Shown: positions 24,140 through 30,822 of the stretch, piece after piece | Layout of the letters: each line of letters starts with the position of its first letter | How positions within the stretch are numbered: the stretch's first letter is position 1 | IMG/VR virus record: IMGVR_UViG_3300042090_001199 | Coordinates: 1-45,460 of that record | Reading direction: 5' to 3' (one strand) | Length of the DNA stretch: 45,460 nucleotides | DNA from: a virus | Notes under the pieces: generated by a model | Databases searched by the model: none | What the model saw: the letters and a program-made list of their open reading frames with translations, nothing else | Told to the model about the DNA's origin: nothing | Made by a program: the position numbers and the translations under genes

Positions 24140-24966
24140 GACTCTATGTTCCCCCAGCAATTGAACGAGTGTCCGCCCTTGAGATAAGCCTCGGGAATCG
24201 TGCCGGGTACCCACTGGCCTGCTATTGCCGTAGCCCATTCGTCGGGCGTCATGTCGGGAAATACATAAGGTTGCTTGGGCGTGGTGAGCCACCGTACACT
24301 CTTGGTGTCTGTCCTCATTCGCACCCTGCTGCCGTCAGGCTGATCACGGATGGTGTACTTGCCGTTATCGATGAAAAGGGGATATGGCCAACGATAGTGT
24401 ATGTATCCTCGCTGCTTATATAAGGTTTGAATTGCCTCTTCACGCCACATGGTGTGGTGGTAAGGACCAGCGCCACCTGCGGGCAATGGCAGTTCATGCT
24501 CCATGGCGCGATAGAAATCGGTGCCTATGATGTGCGCCCTCTCGCTGTAAATCCCCTCCCCACACGGAGCACCGGCTAAACTGACAGATGTTATCATGTC
24601 ACGACGAGAATCAACACAATCGGGCATGAACAAACCAGTGATTCCACGCAACTCTTCCTGTGTAAAATCCCTGCCGAGCACCTGATCGTTCTGTACATAC
24701 ATGGTGTATCGACCGAATGCCGCTGCCATCACATCCCGTGTGCCAATACCAAGACCGTTGTTTTCCTTGGTTTGAATGAACTGATCAATCAAACCCATCT
24801 TGAAATAGTCGTATCCATACGACTCTTCACCACCATTGTGAAGATAGATTGTCTTGTGAGGAAACTGAATGTGCTCTTTCAACGACTCCAACAACAAACG
24901 CGTCTCTGCTGGCTTGCAGAAATCAAGTACACAAATGGAAACCTGAGGTTCCTGATAATCTATCAT
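24136..24966 (-). CDS. GT2-type glycosyltransferase
   Basis: Start ATG 24966 (276 residues) overlaps the GT4 stop (ATGA). The opening VSICVLDFCKPAETRLLLESLKEH and the strand-helix IYLHNGGEESYGYDYF are classic GT2 features. ENNGLGIGTRDVMAAAFGRYTMYVQND gives the N-x-G-x(n)-R-N-like helix and the acidic end QND (92-94) in place of DxD. It probably transfers a sugar from an NDP donor to a glycan chain. Confidence 0.75.
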   Translation of the reverse strand: MIDYQEPQVSICVLDFCKPAETRLLLESLKEHIQFPHKTIYLHNGGEESYGYDYFKMGLIDQFIQTKENNGLGIGTRDVMAAAFGRYTMYVQNDQVLGRDFTQEELRGITGLFMPDCVDSRRDMITSVSLAGAPCGEGIYSERAHIIGTDFYRAMEHELPLPAGGAGPYHHTMWREEAIQTLYKQRGYIHYRWPYPLFIDNGKYTIRDQPDGSRVRMRTDTKSVRWLTTPKQPYVFPDMTPDEWATAIAGQWVPGTIPEAYLKGGHSFNCWGNIES

Positions 24967-25883
24967 ATGGACAATCCTCCGTACACGTCTATGATTGCTT
25001 TGGCCACTCCCACAGGACTCACCTTGGTCGCCCACGCTTTCTCGTAATGCTTGCGCAACCTACCCTTCATGGTTTGCATTGCGCCGTTGTCCTGCATGTA
25101 GCGGGCGATGAAGTGGGCTACTGACGTAACCGTGGGGGTAATCTCGTTGTACTCTGGAAACAGATCGGGTGGCAACAACTCCTTGCGGGTTGTCATGTCG
25201 TTGCACACAATCGGAATGACTCCAGCCGCCATTGCTTCCAGCACGGTGAGATTCAAACCTTCAACCTTGCCAAGAGACAAAACAAAATCTACGCTGTTAT
25301 ACATGCGGTTCAACTGCTTGTCGTCTAACACGCCAAAATACTCGCCGTATGATGCGTATTCGCCACCGACCAATCCAAGCTGACCGTAGTTGATTCCCAG
25401 TGTGAGAAGCGTGGATACACCCAATGTGAATCTTTTGTTGGGGTCCTGACGTCTACCCACGGAAAGAAAACGGGCATAACGGTCGGGACGTGGTTCGGGC
25501 TTGAACAGCACCGGCTTTATAGGATTGTAGATAACCTGCGAATCCTGCTTGATGTACCGTGTCAGTTGATCCTTAACAAATGCCGAGATACAGGTCACGG
25601 CATGCGCTCGCTTCAGCATCGTGGCAAGCCCCTCAAGGTCATAGTTGGACAGATTGTGCTCTGGAATGTCTAACACGTTGAAGATCACCTTGGCATCCTT
25701 TTTGATCTTTCCGCCATATAGATTGGAAAGAATCTGCTGATAGCCCCCCTCGTCGTTGGAGTACACTATATCGGCCTCGTCTATATGTTCGGCGAGTTGA
25801 TGTCCCAGAGCCACGATACCCTCTTCGATTCTGTCGATCTGGGACCCGTAAAACCTAGAACAGGATTTGGCCCAAAACTTCAC
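24963..25883 (-). CDS. GT4-type glycosyltransferase
   Basis: The 306-residue GT-B enzyme starts at GTG 25883, overlapping the preceding gene (GTGA). The C-terminal half has FLSVGRRQDPNKRF (donor phosphate Arg/Lys, about 140-152), MYNSVDFVLSLGKVEGLNLTVLEAMAAGVIPIVCN with E208 in the EGLxLxxLEAMAAG signature, and a typical helical C-terminus. It is a retaining transferase using an NDP-sugar. It is the second gene of the long glycan operon behind conserved motif site 5. Confidence 0.88.
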   Translation of the reverse strand: MKFWAKSCSRFYGSQIDRIEEGIVALGHQLAEHIDEADIVYSNDEGGYQQILSNLYGGKIKKDAKVIFNVLDIPEHNLSNYDLEGLATMLKRAHAVTCISAFVKDQLTRYIKQDSQVIYNPIKPVLFKPEPRPDRYARFLSVGRRQDPNKRFTLGVSTLLTLGINYGQLGLVGGEYASYGEYFGVLDDKQLNRMYNSVDFVLSLGKVEGLNLTVLEAMAAGVIPIVCNDMTTRKELLPPDLFPEYNEITPTVTSVAHFIARYMQDNGAMQTMKGRLRKHYEKAWATKVSPVGVAKAIIDVYGGLSI

Positions 25884-26086
25884 TGTCCACCATCCTGCTT
25901 CTCGACTTCCAGCCTGTACTGCTCGATGCTGATCTTGCTTGACTCAATGACAAGGGGGCTGTTCGACAAGGCTTGGCTGTTCAATGCCTGCGCTCGTAGA
26001 TAGGCCACGGCTGAATCGATATCGTCGAATATATGCGGTTCCCCACTGACCAATACCTTGAAAACGGTGACGAGATCTTGACTCAT
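25880..26086 (-). CDS. Small unknown protein (68 residues), first gene of glycan operon
   Basis: Not recognised. It is an acidic, soluble protein (FKVLVSGEPHIFDDIDSAVAYLRAQALNS) with a beta-alpha pattern. The TTGACA of motif site 5 lies 36 bases before this ATG, and TTTAAT in between makes a fair -10, so the transcript might begin at or next to the start codon. Everything downstream to 12359 is tightly packed, so this could be the promoter-proximal gene of about 14 kb. Confidence 0.66.
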   Translation of the reverse strand: MSQDLVTVFKVLVSGEPHIFDDIDSAVAYLRAQALNSQALSNSPLVIESSKISIEQYRLEVEKQDGGQ

Positions 26087-26095
26087 TCTACCAGA

Positions 26096-27685
26096 TTAAA
26101 GCACAATTGATTGCAATGTCAAGTCTTTTCTGTCACCACCGTCCAGTGGTAACACAGCTTGCTCAACCGCTTCCTGAGCCACCTGCTCGACCACCTTCTG
26201 CAAAACGGGTTTGGTGCGATGTTTCTTGTAAACCGACCAGTCTCGGATGTATTCAAGCTTGTCTATAGCGCGGGTGCGGGCAACATAGTCTATGTTTTTC
26301 TCCTGTTCTTTCTGCCACGGCTGTATGACGTTGTACGGGAACGGAATAAGCTGCGGCTCAAGAATGAAGACATTATCGGCTTCCAATCCCTTGAAGCGAT
26401 GCACAGTGCTAAGAATGATTCCGGTTCCCATGTCGTCGGAGAAGATCTTTATAATCTTGGCCAAAACTTCCGATACCAACTCACAGTCGTCTGACAAGAT
26501 GTTGATGATCTGTATCTTCTCCATCATGGTTTGGTACTCATGTCGTTCGGTTATATCCCGGTCGGGGTATTTCTTGTTGAGTTTCTCGACCATGCGTTCG
26601 CGCTTGCGGTCGATGCCGTCGTCCATTTCTTCCACCGTCTTGTCCTGATAGGGTTTGAGAAACGAGGTTAGGCTCGCCCCCAAATCATTGCCGCGCACAA
26701 TGGCCTTCCTGCCCTGTTTGATAAAGTCGAGACACAGCTGTACCAAAGGAAAATTGGTGCGGCAGAGAACCACGTCGCCGTCCCTGACGTTCTTGATTGA
26801 CCCCTCGACCACCACCTTGCCCACCGGGGCATTATCCCGAGCTTCTATCTCCGGCACTATTTTCTTGGCGTGCTTCACCACCTCCAAGGGGCAGCGGTAA
26901 GAGATGGACAGGGGCAGCTCTATCGTGTTAGGCTCAGCAAGGGCAATCTCGAACAACTTGGGATCACAGCCAAGATGTCCGTAGATGGATTGCCGGGGGT
27001 CCCCGATCATTACCAGCCTGCCGCCGGGGTTCAACAGCTTGCGAATGAACGTGTACTGTGCTTGGCAGCAGTCTTGGAATTCATCCACGTAAACGATGTC
27101 GTACCCACGATTCTTAAACGTATGTGTGGCAGGTATATAGATCAGGTCGGTAAAATCAATATCCTTGTGATTTGTCGTCACGTCTCTGAACGTTTCCACT
27201 GCATATGCTGGCTCGTCGTCCCAGTCCTCTATGTCGTACACATCGCAGATTTCCTCAGCGTCCCCATAGGTTGACTTCAACGTCAACCTCATGAGATCCA
27301 CTATCTTGCGCACCCTGCCAAAAAACGCCACCCTCTCGTATGGAGGAACCTTCCACCGATTCTCCTTGCTAAGCCTTTGAATCGTGTCGAACACCTTGTC
27401 CTGTTCCACCTCCTTAAACGGATAAAGCTGTTGTACAACGGCATACCCTTGAGAATGTACCGTGGAAGCCTTGACAGAATAGGGCAGTTTTTGCTTTAAG
27501 GTGTTGGCTATGCTCTTGTTAAACGCCAAAAACAAAACCTGTTTGGTGCTGGAAACATACCGCAGGCTTTCCAGTGCGGTTGTAGTCTTGCCAGACCCCG
27601 CCACGGCGTTGATAATCAAGTGACCGTTTGAGTTGCGAATATAGTCAAAAATTGCCTGCTGATATTTGGACGGAATCATACCCAT
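26096..27685 (-). CDS. UvrD/PcrA-like SF1 DNA helicase
   Basis: ATG 27685 is chosen (529 residues); the longer frame upstream is low-complexity hub sequence. A second ATG at 27679 is also possible. Motifs in order are NAVAGSGKTT (Walker A, about 26-35), VYVDEFQDCCQAQ (Walker B), MIGDPRQSIYGHLG (motif III), LSISYRCP (IV), STVHRFKGLEADNVFIL (V) and VARTRAIDKLEYI (VI). It is an SF1A helicase that translocates 3'-5' on single-stranded DNA and works in repair or replication. Its last codons carry motif site 5. It is driven from the divergent hub, with motif site 6 placed 36 bases before the ATG. Confidence 0.92.
   Translation of the reverse strand: MGMIPSKYQQAIFDYIRNSNGHLIINAVAGSGKTTTALESLRYVSSTKQVLFLAFNKSIANTLKQKLPYSVKASTVHSQGYAVVQQLYPFKEVEQDKVFDTIQRLSKENRWKVPPYERVAFFGRVRKIVDLMRLTLKSTYGDAEEICDVYDIEDWDDEPAYAVETFRDVTTNHKDIDFTDLIYIPATHTFKNRGYDIVYVDEFQDCCQAQYTFIRKLLNPGGRLVMIGDPRQSIYGHLGCDPKLFEIALAEPNTIELPLSISYRCPLEVVKHAKKIVPEIEARDNAPVGKVVVEGSIKNVRDGDVVLCRTNFPLVQLCLDFIKQGRKAIVRGNDLGASLTSFLKPYQDKTVEEMDDGIDRKRERMVEKLNKKYPDRDITERHEYQTMMEKIQIINILSDDCELVSEVLAKIIKIFSDDMGTGIILSTVHRFKGLEADNVFILEPQLIPFPYNVIQPWQKEQEKNIDYVARTRAIDKLEYIRDWSVYKKHRTKPVLQKVVEQVAQEAVEQAVLPLDGGDRKDLTLQSIVL
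26104..26123 (-). promoter_or_regulatory. Conserved promoter/operator motif, site 5 (before glycan operon)
   Basis: On the minus strand the bases are CTTGACATTGCAATCAATTG; the last half-site departs from CAAGTC (CAATTG). TTTAAT lies 16 bases behind TTGACA, a near-standard promoter. The first T is 36 bases before the ATG at 26086. It overlaps the end of the helicase coding sequence. Confidence 0.72.
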
Positions 27686-27702
27686 GAATATAAATGATGA
27701 TA

Positions 27703-27722
27703 GACTTGATGGGTAAGTCAAG
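27703..27722 (-). promoter_or_regulatory. Conserved promoter/operator motif, site 6 (before UvrD-like gene)
   Basis: On the minus strand CTTGACTTACCCATCAAGTC is a full consensus match with a perfect CTTGA/TCAAG inverted repeat. The first T of TTGACT is 36 bases before the ATG at 27685. The -10 area is AT-rich (CATTTATATTC), and there is no ribosome-binding sequence. Confidence 0.75.
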
Positions 27723-27748
27723 AAAAATACGCTGTTAAAAAAAATAAG

Positions 27749-27778
27749 CTTGACAAACCAACCAAGTGTGTATATAAT
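27749..27778 (+). promoter_or_regulatory. Perfect sigma70-type promoter over conserved motif, site 7
   Basis: CTTGACAAACCAACCAAGTG (27749-27768) is a consensus match. TTGACA at 27750-27755 is followed by exactly 17 bases and TATAAT at 27773-27778, an ideal housekeeping promoter. The predicted start is near 27785. Transcription would run into the GCGA-repeat and hairpin region rather than directly into a gene, since the first clear rightward gene begins at 28242. Confidence 0.85.
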
Positions 27779-27782
27779 GCGA

Positions 27783-27945
27783 GTGAAGCGAGTGAGAGCG
27801 CAGCGAGTCCCAGCGGTAGCAGGGGACGACGCGAAGCGATGCGCGAGCGAGCGAAACGAGCTTATATGGATCAAAAGCCACGCTTGGGAGAATACGCGAG
27901 AGGAAAAGATAACCCGAACGAGCGGAACAACGTGAAGCGAGTGAG
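27783..27945. repeat. Direct repeat GTGAAGCGAGTGAG in the hub
   Basis: The 14 bases GTGAAGCGAGTGAG occur at 27783-27796 and 27932-27945, about 149 bases apart, within a longer purine-rich stretch of GCGA/GAGC words. They could be iteron-like or part of an RNA. Confidence 0.55.
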
Positions 27946-28001
27946 GGTGAAGTGGGAGAATAAACGCCGGGATTACACGTGTATCGATTCACACCTTCTA
28001 C

Positions 28002-28060
28002 CGCATTCGGCTGCGCCTCATTTGGTGCCTTCGGCACTGAGGACTCGCATACGCTCGTCC
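28002..28060. other. Cluster of hairpins in the hub
   Basis: CGCA-TTCGGC-TGCG (28002-28015) is one small hairpin. CCTCA (28016-28020) pairs with TGAGG (28038-28042) and GTGCC (28025-28029) with GGCAC (28033-28037) around a TTC loop. AGGAC (28040-28044) can instead pair with GTCCT, so the structures at 28016-28042 and from 28040 onward compete. No poly-T follows, so these are not simple terminators. Confidence 0.6.
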
Positions 28061-28203
28061 TATCCTCTTTTCGAAAGATGGGTGGTGTCTTATACACGAT
28101 AGATCGATACCCGTCCAACCATCTACCACTTGGTCACCATGTCAAGGTTTTTCTGGCGCTTCATGGTAGAAGCCGTGATGTTGGTTATGCTGGCGCAAAT
28201 AAG

Positions 28204-28223
28204 CTTGACAATTCAACCAAGTC
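28204..28223 (+). promoter_or_regulatory. Conserved promoter/operator motif, site 8 (before rightward operon)
   Basis: The plus-strand sequence CTTGACAATTCAACCAAGTC is a full consensus match. The first T of TTGACA lies 37 bases before the ATG at 28242. The region between has ATGATG at the -10 distance and no ribosome-binding sequence. Confidence 0.75.
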
Positions 28224-28241
28224 ACTCATGATGGTGTTCAT

Positions 28242-28634
28242 ATGACGGTTCAAGACGTGGTAAACCAGCTGATTATACGGTTCTGTGAGAAGGACGTGTT
28301 CTGTTTCGAGGAGATAGATGCTATCATCACCGACAAGAGCGTTAGCAAGGACAAGGAACTCATTGTGCTTCATGCTCTAAAGTACATGGAAGAGAACGGG
28401 TTAATCGTCAAGATTGACAAGGACAAATGGGTGCTTAGCAGACCAATCACCAGCATAGGTCAGGATGTGGGTTTGTCTATACAGACCTGTATACTCATCA
28501 AGGATACGATCATAGGCTACTACAGAGCCAACAACATGCCTTATGAGAACATCGACGTGTTTAACATACACGAGGGGCATATTCAAACCCTGCTCAGAAT
28601 CGTAAACGACGCTTTGGATAATCAGAAAATCTAA
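28242..28634 (+). CDS. Small winged-helix-like protein, first rightward gene
   Basis: In this 130-residue protein the first 70 residues have the helix-turn-helix-strand-strand composition of a winged helix: CFEEIDAIITDKSVSKDKEL, then ALKYMEENGLIVKIDKDKWVLSRP, where the last part looks like the wing. The C-terminal half is helical. As the first gene behind motif site 8 in the divergent hub it could be a regulator of the phage, but no DNA target is shown. Not matched to a named family. Confidence 0.6.
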   Translation: MTVQDVVNQLIIRFCEKDVFCFEEIDAIITDKSVSKDKELIVLHALKYMEENGLIVKIDKDKWVLSRPITSIGQDVGLSIQTCILIKDTIIGYYRANNMPYENIDVFNIHEGHIQTLLRIVNDALDNQKI

Positions 28635-28638
28635 TACC

Positions 28639-29727
28639 ATGCAAGATAACAGGCTCAATTTGTCAATACCTATCAACGCTCTGTCACTAGGGCAGTTTTC
28701 ATTCAATGTTTTACGAGAGCTGTATCGTCGAAAGATCCAATGCGTGATCTTCCCCAAGGGCGGCGTGGACTTGTCGGCGTACAAGTCTGACCCTCAGTTT
28801 TTTGCATGGATAGAACGCGCCGCAAACGACCGTTTGAAAAAGTTTGACCGCAATGTGCCGACATTGGCCCTGTGGCACTGCAATGGCAGCGAATTCAAAC
28901 CTTCCGACCATCAGTACCTGTTTACGTTTCACGAGACCGATTCTCCCACAGAACACGAGGTGAACATAGTCAATCAGCAGGATCACACGTTTTTCAGCTC
29001 AAGCTGGAGCGTGGGCAATTTCGAGCAGTATGGCGCGAAAAATGTCAGCTTTGTTCCGCTGGGTTTGGATGAGGATTTCACCGAGATAAAGCATCGTCAG
29101 GTATCAGACGAAATCATACACTGGATACTGGTTGGAAAAGCCGAGCAAAGAAAAAACACCCAACTAATCATCCAGCAATGGATCAAAAAATACGGCGGCA
29201 ATAAAAAGCACCGGCTTACTACCTGTGTGAACAATCCGTTCTTCCAGCCAGAACATATGGGGGCGTTCTACGGATCATGTTTTGACGGTAAGCCCAAGCC
29301 TTTCAATGTAAACGTCTTGCCGACGTTGAAGACAAACGTAGAGATGAACCAGCTTTACAACAGCGCTGACATAGACTTGAGCGGGTTTTCAAGTGCGGAG
29401 GGCTGGGGCATTCCCGCTTTCACCGCCACCGCCCTTGGTAAGTGGTCGATTGTGACCAACTGCTCGGCGCACAAGGATTGGGCCACGGCCACCAACTCGA
29501 TCTTGGTCGAGCCTTCGGAAATGCGTCCCTGCTATGACGGCATCTTCTTCAATCCCGGCCAACCCTTCTCACAAGGGAACATATACGCGTTTAAGGCCGA
29601 GCAACTCATGGAGGCATTCGAGCGTGTAGAGAAGCTTGCTAAGACTCCCAATCCCGAGGGGCGGAAAATTCGTGAGCAGTTCACGTACAAGCGGACGGTG
29701 GATGAGATACTGGCGAAGATACCATGA
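28639..29727 (+). CDS. GT4-type glycosyltransferase
   Basis: The 362-residue GT-B protein has an N-terminal domain that includes LWHCNGSEFKPS and FTFHETDSPTEHEV. The C-terminal domain shows WILVGKAEQRKNTQLIIQQW (donor Lys/Arg segment) and MNQLYNSADIDLSGFSSAEGWGIPAFTATALG, which is the acidic EGWGIPxxExxA-like site of GT4 transferases, followed by VTNCSAHKDW. It is similar in design to the gene at 31830. It probably adds hexose to a glycan. It overlaps the next gene by ATGA. Confidence 0.84.
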   Translation: MQDNRLNLSIPINALSLGQFSFNVLRELYRRKIQCVIFPKGGVDLSAYKSDPQFFAWIERAANDRLKKFDRNVPTLALWHCNGSEFKPSDHQYLFTFHETDSPTEHEVNIVNQQDHTFFSSSWSVGNFEQYGAKNVSFVPLGLDEDFTEIKHRQVSDEIIHWILVGKAEQRKNTQLIIQQWIKKYGGNKKHRLTTCVNNPFFQPEHMGAFYGSCFDGKPKPFNVNVLPTLKTNVEMNQLYNSADIDLSGFSSAEGWGIPAFTATALGKWSIVTNCSAHKDWATATNSILVEPSEMRPCYDGIFFNPGQPFSQGNIYAFKAEQLMEAFERVEKLAKTPNPEGRKIREQFTYKRTVDEILAKIP

Positions 29728-30092
29728 CACTTCAAGACTTCTACTACCCCCCCAATGGCACCTCTTGGTACGAGGGCATATATACTGTTAGCGCAGATGG
29801 CACCAAGACCCCGGTGTCTGTCACAGGGGAGTGGGTGATTGAGGCTATATCATTTGCAGACGCAATTAAGGAAGAGGTGTGGACCGTTACTGGAGGTTTG
29901 ATCCAAAGCGGTCAGTTCTTTGGTGGGGCGGGAAGCCTGATGTGTGGCGGCCCCATAGGGGTAAAAATAGGAGAGCATGTTTATCCACTTGACGCATTTG
30001 AACTTGTCGCCACATACGATTTCAGTGGTGGCTACCACATTACCTTTGATGCACATGTGAGCGGAAGCCCGAACGATAACTGGAAACCCTGA
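29724..30092 (+). CDS. Unknown 122-residue protein
   Basis: Not recognised. It is Gly/Tyr-rich and mostly beta (YYPPNGTSWYEGIYTVSADG, GGPIGVKIGEHVYPLDAF) and could be a small beta-sandwich. It is coupled by ATGA to the transferase upstream and by TGATG to the next gene. Confidence 0.65.
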   Translation: MTLQDFYYPPNGTSWYEGIYTVSADGTKTPVSVTGEWVIEAISFADAIKEEVWTVTGGLIQSGQFFGGAGSLMCGGPIGVKIGEHVYPLDAFELVATYDFSGGYHITFDAHVSGSPNDNWKP

Positions 30093-30505
30093 TGCCCGTA
30101 TTCGAATTCCAGTCTGAAGACGGCGAGATCATCTCGGTTCTGGTCCGCAACGACGAACCAGACGAAGCTCGTCATACACAGACGCAAAACGGCAAGGTAT
30201 ACAAGCGTGTTTATGCCGCGCCCCTTGCCGCCAAGGATACCCAGATACGTGATGCCAGCCAAAGTGACTTTGACAGGATGGTGACCGACAAAAACATCAC
30301 TGTCGGCGACGCATGGCAGATTGCGAAGGACCTGTCAGATGCACGCGCACAGAAACACGGGGGTGTAGATCCGGTGAAAGAAAAGTTCTACAAGGATTAC
30401 GAAAAGAAAACGGGGGGCAAACACATCGACGTGAAGAAGCGCGAGGCCATGGAAAAGGCCAAGCGGGTCATGGAGGCCATGGGGGTGGATATCAAGGCTG
30501 TTTAG
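30092..30505 (+). CDS. Unknown 137-residue charged protein
   Basis: The protein starts MPVFEFQSEDGEIISVLVR, a beta hairpin reminiscent of FmdB-type zinc ribbons but without the Cys residues. It continues as a long charged helical region (VKEKFYKDYEKKTGGKHIDV, KREAMEKAKRVMEAMG). The family is not assigned. It is a soluble cytoplasmic protein, last of a short rightward run. Confidence 0.65.
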   Translation: MPVFEFQSEDGEIISVLVRNDEPDEARHTQTQNGKVYKRVYAAPLAAKDTQIRDASQSDFDRMVTDKNITVGDAWQIAKDLSDARAQKHGGVDPVKEKFYKDYEKKTGGKHIDVKKREAMEKAKRVMEAMGVDIKAV

Positions 30506-30701
30506 CCCTGACCTGTTCCAGCCATCGCTCCCTGTGGCCGCCCATCACCCAATTCCACATTGCAAACTGCAAGCCCACGTCGTGACCCATCTTCTCGCTA
30601 AGCAACCACTTATGCACGTCAATAGCCTGCTTTTCAAGCAGGTGAAGCTGATACAGGCTGCTTTGTTCGATTGGAAAAGGTTCTCCGTTCGGTGTACTCA
30701 T
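30492..30701 (-). CDS. Small leftward gene (69 residues)
   Basis: This is the only convincing leftward gene inside the right arm. The translation LYQLHLLEKQAIDVHKWLLSEKMGHDVGLQFAMWNWVMGG reads like a real protein, with a KWLLSEKxGxDVGxxxAxxxW pattern that I recall from short phage and bacterial proteins. A GTGTAA element lies 18 bases upstream of its ATG. It fills the gap between two rightward genes and overlaps the end of the upstream one by 14 bases. Confidence 0.68.
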   Translation of the reverse strand: MSTPNGEPFPIEQSSLYQLHLLEKQAIDVHKWLLSEKMGHDVGLQFAMWNWVMGGHRERWLEQVRAKQP

Positions 30702-30713
30702 GGTACATATACT

Positions 30714-30719
30714 TTACAC
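30714..30719 (-). promoter_or_regulatory. GTGTAA element before the leftward 69-residue gene
   Basis: The minus-strand sequence GGTGTAAAGTATATGTACC places GTGTAA 18 bases before the ATG at 30701. It matches the element at 3303-3308 at most positions over the 18 bases from GTGTAA to the closing TACC. Confidence 0.42.
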
Positions 30720-30729
30720 CGGATTTTAG

Positions 30730-30749
30730 CTTGACATTGCGATCAAGTC
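30730..30749 (+). promoter_or_regulatory. Conserved promoter/operator motif, site 9 (before SSB-like gene)
   Basis: The plus-strand sequence CTTGACATTGCGATCAAGTC is a full consensus match with a perfect CTTGA/TCAAG inverted repeat. It lies 92 bases before the ATG at 30823, divergent from the GTGTAA element of the leftward gene. A TATAAC sequence nearer the gene (about 30785) is a possible second -10. Confidence 0.72.
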
Positions 30750-30822
30750 ACCCATCATGATAGGAAGTGGGGCAAACCGCCCTGCTATAACGAAATAAAC
30801 CCAACAAACAGGACAAACACAA

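Larger units (their letters stand above)
27686..28241. other. Divergent gene-poor hub; candidate control region, origin or ncRNA locus
   Basis: Leftward genes start at 27685 and rightward genes at 28242. In 556 bases the region holds three copies of the conserved motif (27703, 27749, 28204), one perfect sigma70-type promoter, a purine-rich stretch of repeated GCGA/GAGC words (27779-27867), a 14-base direct repeat and several hairpins (28002-28060). Frames across it (an 87-codon plus-strand frame from 27839 and a 127-codon minus-strand frame) have low-complexity translations and no ribosome site at a usual distance. I do not call them genes. Confidence 0.7.

Noticed and set aside
27735-28118. 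127-codon minus-strand frame and 87-codon plus-strand frame (27839-28102) in the hub
   Set aside because: Low-complexity translations from the GCGA tract, no ribosome site at a normal distance, and the region is better explained as control or RNA sequence. The KPRLGEYARGKDNPN word of the plus frame is noted but not enough.
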